From Marinilactibacillus sp042660675 (GTDB lineage Bacteria; Bacillota; Bacilli; Lactobacillales; Carnobacteriaceae_A): a DNA stretch of 64,000 nt. Location: the NCBI RefSeq assembly GCF_042660675.1, contig NZ_JBHSUL010000003.1:35100-99099 (forward strand). Direction: 5' to 3'. Position 1 is the first letter of the stretch, and every line of letters begins with the position of its first letter. Below are positions 60,568 through 64,000 of the stretch, in pieces. The position numbers were made by a program, and so were the translations under genes. The notes under the pieces were generated by a model that had not been told where the DNA came from, did no database searches, and saw nothing but the letters and a program-made list of their open reading frames with translations.

Positions 60568-61905
60568 TTACTGCATCATAGCGAGAGCGCCCATTGGGTC
60601 CCAAGGCTCAAGTTCGGTAACAGGTTCTTCTAGTGCTTTCAACCATTGTTCCTCTACATATTTTTTGCTGACAGTGATTTGGTAATTGTATTCATCGAAC
60701 CATTGATCGCTCATTGAATAAATTCCTTTATCTCCTGAAGTATCTCCCCAGCTATTTTCTACTTTCCACTTGATTGGTGACCCGTCTTCATCTAGATCGA
60801 CTCCAACGAATACCATTGCATGTGTTAATAAACTTTCTCCGTAATCCAATCTCTGGGCTTTCGTTAATTCAACGGTTTCTCCTAGTGTTGCCTCGTAATC
60901 GTAAGCATGGTGATCCATAATCCCTGCTTTACGATCTAACATTTTGCCGACATCGCAACCAAACCAAATAGGTTCTCCATCTTTGATGGCTGCAACAGCA
61001 GCTTTTTTAAGGACATCAATCGGTACATTAATATAAGTGACTGGCTTCGCTTCTTTTACAGTCCCAAGATATTTGACCGTATAGGCTTTTCCGTAAGGTT
61101 TATCTTCAGTAGGAGCGTTGATCAGACTAACTCTGTCGTTCAAATCCCATTCAACATACTCTTTGAAAAAGTCTTGAGGTGTAATGTCTTTAATGCGGTG
61201 GAAGTCATTTTGGTTGTCTCTATATTCATAAGTAAACGTTTCTGGTACTTCTCCAAGTGTTTTCACTAGTAAATTGTAAACAAAATAAAGCGATGTCTCT
61301 TTTATTTCCAATAATTCTTCAATCGATGCGCCTGATTTATGTGCTTCACGTATTTTAGCAGCAAATTCTCTCAATTTCGCTGTTAAAAGTGTATTCAATT
61401 CTCTTGTGTTTGAAGAATGATAAGTTTCGGGCATAACAGCTTTTGGAACAGCACCGTATTTTTCAAGAAGTCCAGAAAACATATCCCATTGTCCACCATC
61501 TTGTATAGGATCAAATAATAAATGTTGAACGAGTCTAGAGTTTAATGGCTCATCAACTGTATCTATAATATTTTCCAATAGATAATTAGATTTTTCAAGT
61601 TTATCCCAGAACAACGTATAGTTTTGTGAAAATTCGAAAGTTTTCACATCTAGTTTTTTCATAGTATCTACTCGAGCTGTGTTTAAAGCCGCAAACATCC
61701 AGCAGCGTCCACTAGATTTCTGATTTGTAATTTCACCGCGGGTTGTTTCATTTGAGAAAACAAAAGAATGTCTTCTAAGCATGTTATTATCGATAGAAGC
61801 ATCCGCAATCCCTACTTTTGCAATAGCCTGCTTGACCGCATGGTTGGCAGGTTCTGCGTCAAATTTTTCCTTGTAAGCTGTTAACAGCTTTTCATTGATT
61901 GTCAT
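60568..61905 (-). CDS. pepC: Aminopeptidase C (bleomycin hydrolase family)
   Basis: Cysteine aminopeptidase (C1B) of 445 residues. The catalytic cysteine is in NQKSSGRCWMFAALNTARV (Cys at about 68), the histidine in LLTHAMVFVGVDLDEDG (about 365) and the asparagine in KVENSWGDTSGDKG (about 385). The family forms hexamers with the active sites inside. It releases N-terminal amino acids from peptides imported by systems such as OppABCDF. The C-terminal MGALAMMQ is close to the usual end. A single gene with a clear promoter region upstream. Confidence 0.95.
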   Translation of the reverse strand: MTINEKLLTAYKEKFDAEPANHAVKQAIAKVGIADASIDNNMLRRHSFVFSNETTRGEITNQKSSGRCWMFAALNTARVDTMKKLDVKTFEFSQNYTLFWDKLEKSNYLLENIIDTVDEPLNSRLVQHLLFDPIQDGGQWDMFSGLLEKYGAVPKAVMPETYHSSNTRELNTLLTAKLREFAAKIREAHKSGASIEELLEIKETSLYFVYNLLVKTLGEVPETFTYEYRDNQNDFHRIKDITPQDFFKEYVEWDLNDRVSLINAPTEDKPYGKAYTVKYLGTVKEAKPVTYINVPIDVLKKAAVAAIKDGEPIWFGCDVGKMLDRKAGIMDHHAYDYEATLGETVELTKAQRLDYGESLLTHAMVFVGVDLDEDGSPIKWKVENSWGDTSGDKGIYSMSDQWFDEYNYQITVSKKYVEEQWLKALEEPVTELEPWDPMGALAMMQ

Positions 61906-61980
61906 CTGAGTATCCCCTTTTAAATAGAATTGTTCTTATCATACCGAAGAGTGCTTCCAAGAACAAGGTTCTACATAAAG

Positions 61981-62012
61981 AAAAACTAGTTTGCCTTGGA
62001 TAGACAAACTAG
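61981..62012 (-). terminator. Terminator of the SOD-like lipoprotein gene
   Basis: On the minus strand CTAGTTTG pairs with CAAACTAG around a loop of about 11 bases, then TTTTTC. Confidence 0.75.
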
Positions 62013-62023
62013 CTCGATTTCGT

Positions 62024-62560
62024 TTATTGTGGGGGAAATATGATTCCACCAATGATTGGACTACCCGAACCGTTTAAAATAATGATTGAAGATCCATCTT
62101 CTGTAGCCAGTGTCCCTTCAGCCTCCGGTAGAAGCGATAACCCTTCTAATTCAAAGGTTTGATTCACTGCCCCGCCTTCTGAAGCTTCAAGATCTGGTAA
62201 TTCAAACTCTTGGAAATCATCTCCAGCATCTTCAAAGCTTGGCGGTGTTGCCTCACCTCTACTATGAATTTGAATACTTAATTCTGCTGCCGATACGTCT
62301 TCTAAATTCAATGTAAGCATCACACTGCCATCACTTTCGTCAAAAATCGCATTACCTGCTCTTTGAGAATCTCCATTATAAAGATCCACATCTAAGGCTG
62401 CCATCTGTTCATCTGTACCCGTAGCATCCGTTTCTTCAGTTGACTCTTCCGTCACATCCCGATCTGCTCCAGGCGCAATTTCAGGAGCTGATTGATTTGA
62501 ACAAGCCATCATGAACAAGCTGAGCATGATAATAAAAAAGCCTTTCAATCCTTTTTTCAT
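62024..62560 (-). CDS. Superoxide-dismutase-like lipoprotein lacking metal ligands
   Basis: A 178-residue lipoprotein: signal KKGLKGFFIIMLSLFMMACS with lipidated Cys at residue 20, an acidic Thr/Glu linker (about 22-52), then a Cu/Zn SOD-type fold. LDVDLYNGDSQRAGNAIF matches the first SOD strands, LSIQIHSRGEATPPSFEDAGDDF aligns with GFHIHExGxC-PDFKSAGGHF, and the end SGSPIIGGII with NSGxRIACGVI. Of the Cu/Zn ligands only one histidine (QIH) remains; the metal loop is deleted, and VIHE is IILNG. Resembles Bacillus YojM but more reduced, so SOD activity is unlikely. ATG at 62560 follows AGGAGA; a TTG two codons earlier is not used. Confidence 0.8.
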   Translation of the reverse strand: MKKGLKGFFIIMLSLFMMACSNQSAPEIAPGADRDVTEESTEETDATGTDEQMAALDVDLYNGDSQRAGNAIFDESDGSVMLTLNLEDVSAAELSIQIHSRGEATPPSFEDAGDDFQEFELPDLEASEGGAVNQTFELEGLSLLPEAEGTLATEDGSSIIILNGSGSPIIGGIIFPPQ

Positions 62561-62706
62561 ATTCAACTCTCCTATCTATTTAACTTATTTAAGGTTATTG
62601 TAACAACACTTTGTGAGAATAACGATTCTAACGCATTATAACTTCGATGTCTGCTTTGATTCATGTTAAAATAAACAATACCAAATCATAAGGATGTTGA
62701 TGAACA

Positions 62707-63876
62707 ATGGATTATGGAAGTTATCGTTTTACCCGTGCAGAAATCAACCTCGATCATATCGCTTACAACTATACTCAAATGAAAAGTCTATTGGATACTC
62801 AAACTAAATTTATGGCTGTTGTAAAAGCCGATGCGTATGGTCATGGAGCCGTTGAAGTCGGCAAAAAATTAGAAGAACTTGGTACAGATTATCTTGCAGT
62901 AGCTGTACTAGATGAAGCACTTGAATTAAGAGAAGCTGGCGTTAAGGTTCCAATTTTAATGTTTGGCCCTGTCGAAGAACAAACCATTGCGACCGCCATT
63001 GTAAATGATATTACCATGACTGTTTTCACTGAATCTGTTGCTGAACAAGTGCGTAGAACTGCTGAAAATCTTCGGAAAGTCGCGACCGTTCATCTAAAAG
63101 TAGATTCAGGGATGTCTCGTATTGGTGTGCGTTCTAATCAAGAAGCTTTGAAAGTTATGCATACTATGAAGTCAGAATTTGTTCTGTTTGACGGTATTTT
63201 CACACACTTTGCCGACGCTGAAAATCTGGAAGATCCTTCTTTTACAAAAGCTCAATTTAAAACCTTTATGGCTATCGTTTCTTTTTTGGAAGAAAATGAT
63301 ATCAAATTTAATCTTAAACATTGCTGCAACACCGCTGCGACTTTATCCTACCCTGAGTTTCACCTGGACATGATCCGAACAGGTATCTCTGTTTATGGAT
63401 ACCATCCTGACAAAAGTATGGAAAGTACCATTGATTTGAAACCCATTATGAAGTTAACAACTCACGCTGCTTTTATCAAAACAATTTCTAAGGGAGATAC
63501 GGTGGGATATGGACGTACCTACACTGCTGAAAGTAAGCGTACAATCGCTACGATTTTGTTAGGCTACGCTGATGGTATTCCAAGACAATTGTCTAACCGC
63601 TGGTATCTAACGACTAACGGAGAAAAAGCACCGATCGTCGGTAGAATTTGTATGGATCAAATTATGCTCGATGTAACAGATATTGATTCTATATCAGAAG
63701 AAGATGAGATCGTCTTTTTCGGAGATCCATCCGCTGATTATCCTTCACTTTATACTATGGCCGAATTGACCGATAGTTTTCATTATGAACTCTTATGTGG
63801 AATTGGTAAAAGAATCCCTCGAGTTTATATGGAAAATGATAAAGTTGTCGTTAAATCCAATACACTACTTGATTAA
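62707..63876 (+). CDS. alr: Alanine racemase
   Basis: PLP enzyme that makes D-alanine for peptidoglycan and teichoic acids. The 389-residue protein has the PLP lysine in FMAVVKADAYGHGAVEVG (Lys at about 40), the substrate region VDSGMSRIGVR, GIFTHFADAE, and the second catalytic part VGYGRTYTAESKRTIATILLGYADGIPR with the tyrosine. GRICMDQIMLDVT is the usual C-terminal barrel motif. An ATG after a GGATGTTGATG ribosome region is used; the start is slightly uncertain. The IS end begins 20 bases after its stop. Confidence 0.95.
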   Translation: MDYGSYRFTRAEINLDHIAYNYTQMKSLLDTQTKFMAVVKADAYGHGAVEVGKKLEELGTDYLAVAVLDEALELREAGVKVPILMFGPVEEQTIATAIVNDITMTVFTESVAEQVRRTAENLRKVATVHLKVDSGMSRIGVRSNQEALKVMHTMKSEFVLFDGIFTHFADAENLEDPSFTKAQFKTFMAIVSFLEENDIKFNLKHCCNTAATLSYPEFHLDMIRTGISVYGYHPDKSMESTIDLKPIMKLTTHAAFIKTISKGDTVGYGRTYTAESKRTIATILLGYADGIPRQLSNRWYLTTNGEKAPIVGRICMDQIMLDVTDIDSISEEDEIVFFGDPSADYPSLYTMAELTDSFHYELLCGIGKRIPRVYMENDKVVVKSNTLLD

Positions 63877-63904
63877 TAAAAAAAGCTGAGAACCTTATTG
63901 CGCC

Positions 63905-63951
63905 GACCCCCAGAAGTTAGACCTAAAATCTAACTTCTGGGGGTCTTTTTT
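63905..63951 (+). terminator. Hairpin and T run inside the IS end
   Basis: A 17-base perfect stem GACCCCCAGAAGTTAGA and TCTAACTTCTGGGGGTC flanks a seven-base loop, followed by six T. The 5' arm is part of the IS terminal repeat. Confidence 0.75.
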
Positions 63952-63952
63952 A

Positions 63953-64000
63953 ATGGCAAAATATAGTTTTGAATTTAAACATAAGATCGTAAAGGCGTAT
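63953..64000 (+). CDS. IS3-family transposase OrfA, N-terminal fragment
   Basis: Sixteen codons before the window edge read MAKYSFEFKHKIVKAY, the usual opening of the IS150/IS3 OrfA helix-turn-helix protein. The ATG lies directly after the T run. The rest is outside the window, so completeness cannot be judged. Confidence 0.75.
   Translation, partial: MAKYSFEFKHKIVKAY

Larger units (their letters stand above)
63899..64000. mobile_element. Left end of an IS3-family (IS150-like) insertion sequence, cut by the window edge
   Basis: The end sequence TGCGCCGACCCCCAGAAGTT resembles the terminal repeat of IS150-type elements, and the transposase OrfA frame starts 50 bases inside. The exact outer border is uncertain by a few bases. 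It inserted 22 bases after alr. Confidence 0.75.

Noticed and set aside
1..64000. CRISPR arrays, tRNA, rRNA and prophage genes
   Set aside because: No regular spaced repeats, tRNA-like cloverleaf, rRNA motif or phage gene was seen by eye; a tRNAscan or similar search was not possible.

Overview
This is a low-GC Gram-positive chromosome segment, most likely from a Lactobacillales member close to Carnobacteriaceae (a marine or alkaliphilic lactic acid bacterium such as Marinilactibacillus or Alkalibacterium is a guess). The reasons are the mevalonate route to isoprenoids (mvaK1-mvaD-mvaK2-fni), PepC, a sucrose PTS with a LacI-type repressor, strong AGGAGG-type ribosome sites, frequent TTG and GTG starts, and many short bidirectional hairpin terminators between convergent genes. 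No tRNA, rRNA, CRISPR array, prophage or plasmid gene was seen. The only mobile DNA is the left end of an IS3/IS150-type element cut by the right edge of the window.

Layout. 1-2.4 kb: the 3' part of an M20 peptidase, two small membrane-protein genes and coaA. 2.6-7.4 kb: the lower mevalonate operon with a small HEYGH membrane protein at its end. 7.4-9.9 kb: AzlCD branched-chain amino acid exporter and pyrimidine-nucleoside phosphorylase. 10.2-16.7 kb: oligopeptide ABC transporter oppBCDF, a DUF3899 protein, and oppA under a separate start. 17-20 kb: threonine catabolism (kbl and an epimerase-type threonine dehydrogenase) and rpiA. 20-24 kb: spermidine/putrescine transporter potABCD. 24-32 kb: Gfo/Idh/MocA oxidoreductase, murB, exoA, carbonic anhydrase, GNAT, aldo/keto reductase, SulP transporter and an XRE regulator. 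32-35 kb: a P-type cation ATPase behind a yybP-ykoY (Mn2+) riboswitch with its own terminator. 35-48 kb: small membrane proteins, an alpha/beta hydrolase, GH4 glucosidase, a lipoprotein, glyA, an exonuclease, tsaE with a GNAT, an amidase, dps, an MBL hydrolase and asparaginase. 48-52 kb: the scr sucrose regulon with three operators. 52-57 kb: acyl-ACP thioesterase, AbgT transporter, and a DUF1538 membrane protein paired with a double PII-like protein. 57-60 kb: an ABC-F ATPase behind a long attenuated leader with a small upstream reading frame, next to a PadR-DUF1700 pair with a shortened DUF4097-like stub. 60-64 kb: small membrane protein, pepC, a superoxide-dismutase-like lipoprotein that has lost its metal ligands, alr, and the IS end.

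The genes are mostly core metabolism, nutrient uptake and envelope functions. The most interesting parts are regulatory or little-known: the ABC-F leader, where a 9-nt segment of the upstream reading frame exactly complements the terminator; the Mn2+ riboswitch; the DUF1538/double-PII pair; the metal-less SOD-like lipoprotein; and several small membrane proteins with unusual starts or a fused L7/L12-like tail.
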